Shown here: in pieces, positions 6,556 through 6,653 of the stretch
How positions within the stretch are numbered: the stretch's first letter is position 1
How the letters are laid out: each line of letters begins with the position of its first letter
Source of the DNA: an uncultured Collinsella sp.
GTDB lineage: Bacteria; Actinomycetota; Coriobacteriia; Coriobacteriales; Coriobacteriaceae
Length of the DNA stretch: 6,653 bases
Direction of reading: 5' to 3'
NCBI GenBank assembly: GCA_900552425.1
Contig: URZR01000092.1
Span: 1 to 6,653 of the forward strand
Position numbers and translations under genes: made by a program
Notes under the pieces: model-generated
What the model was told of the DNA's origin: nothing
The model's database searches: none
Seen by the model: only the letters and a program-made list of their open reading frames with translations

Positions 6556-6580
6556 GAGGCCACATTAAGTGGCCTCCTTT
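6555..6580 (+). terminator. Probable intrinsic terminator of the envelope phosphotransferase transcript
   Basis: GGAGGCCAC (6555-6563) and GTGGCCTCC (6569-6577) form a perfect 9-bp GC-rich stem with loop ATTAA, followed by only three T. CGCAA (6547-6551) and TTGCG (6579-6583) can extend the stem across an internal loop. The hairpin lies 76 bases after the stop codon. The short T-run makes it weaker than the 579-625 terminator. Confidence 0.65.
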
Positions 6581-6653
6581 GCGTGCGGAACTCGCGATCG
6601 ATGTTGCCCCATACACCCGCCCAGGTCCTTGGGTAACGTTGCTGGACGAACAT

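Noticed and set aside
6471..6653. A 60-codon minus-strand frame beginning at the right edge
   Set aside because: It runs through the terminator hairpin and nested repeats and into the end of the plus-strand gene, and its Arg-rich sequence resembles no family I know. A partial gene cannot be fully excluded from so short an edge.

Overview
This is a GC-rich, compact bacterial window. It most resembles a gut actinobacterium of the class Coriobacteriia, for example a Collinsella-like genome. That placement is an inference from base composition, from a Kup transporter of the long type familiar from Gram-positive bacteria, from an LtaS-type envelope enzyme, and from dispersed hairpin repeats built around CAAAGGG. 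No marker gene in the window fixes the species.

Layout. Four genes lie on the minus strand, in transcription order: a nitroreductase-family flavoprotein (3089-3964), the potassium transporter kup (903-2930), a 56-residue single-span membrane protein (672-842), and the 5' part of a KdpD-like sensor kinase (1-558, running off the left edge). One gene lies on the plus strand, divergent from the nitroreductase: a large polytopic LtaS/phosphoglycerol-transferase-type enzyme (4178-6478). It is followed by a structured untranslated stretch and a terminator-like hairpin.

Gaps. The 158-bp gap 2931-3088 holds a hairpin just past the nitroreductase stop, a 10-bp palindrome, and the kup promoter (perfect TATAAT) with a short leader. 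The 113-bp gap 559-671 holds a strong minus-strand terminator made from an inverted repeat plus an extra copy of one arm. It abuts the ribosome-binding site of the sensor kinase. The 213-bp divergent gap 3965-4177 holds no promoter I can place confidently. The last 175 bases hold nested inverted repeats and a hairpin terminator, then about 70 bases in which I see no gene.

How the genes relate. Kup imports K+. KdpD-type proteins sense K+ or turgor stress. The small membrane protein sits between them. The stretch 1-2930 therefore reads as a potassium-homeostasis neighbourhood, although the terminator separates the kinase from the kup unit. The nitroreductase and the envelope enzyme look like independent neighbours. 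I see no mobile element, CRISPR array, tRNA or rRNA. No wholly new system is evident. The points most worth following are the repeat-derived terminator in front of the kinase, the small membrane protein next to kup, and the structured region after the envelope gene.
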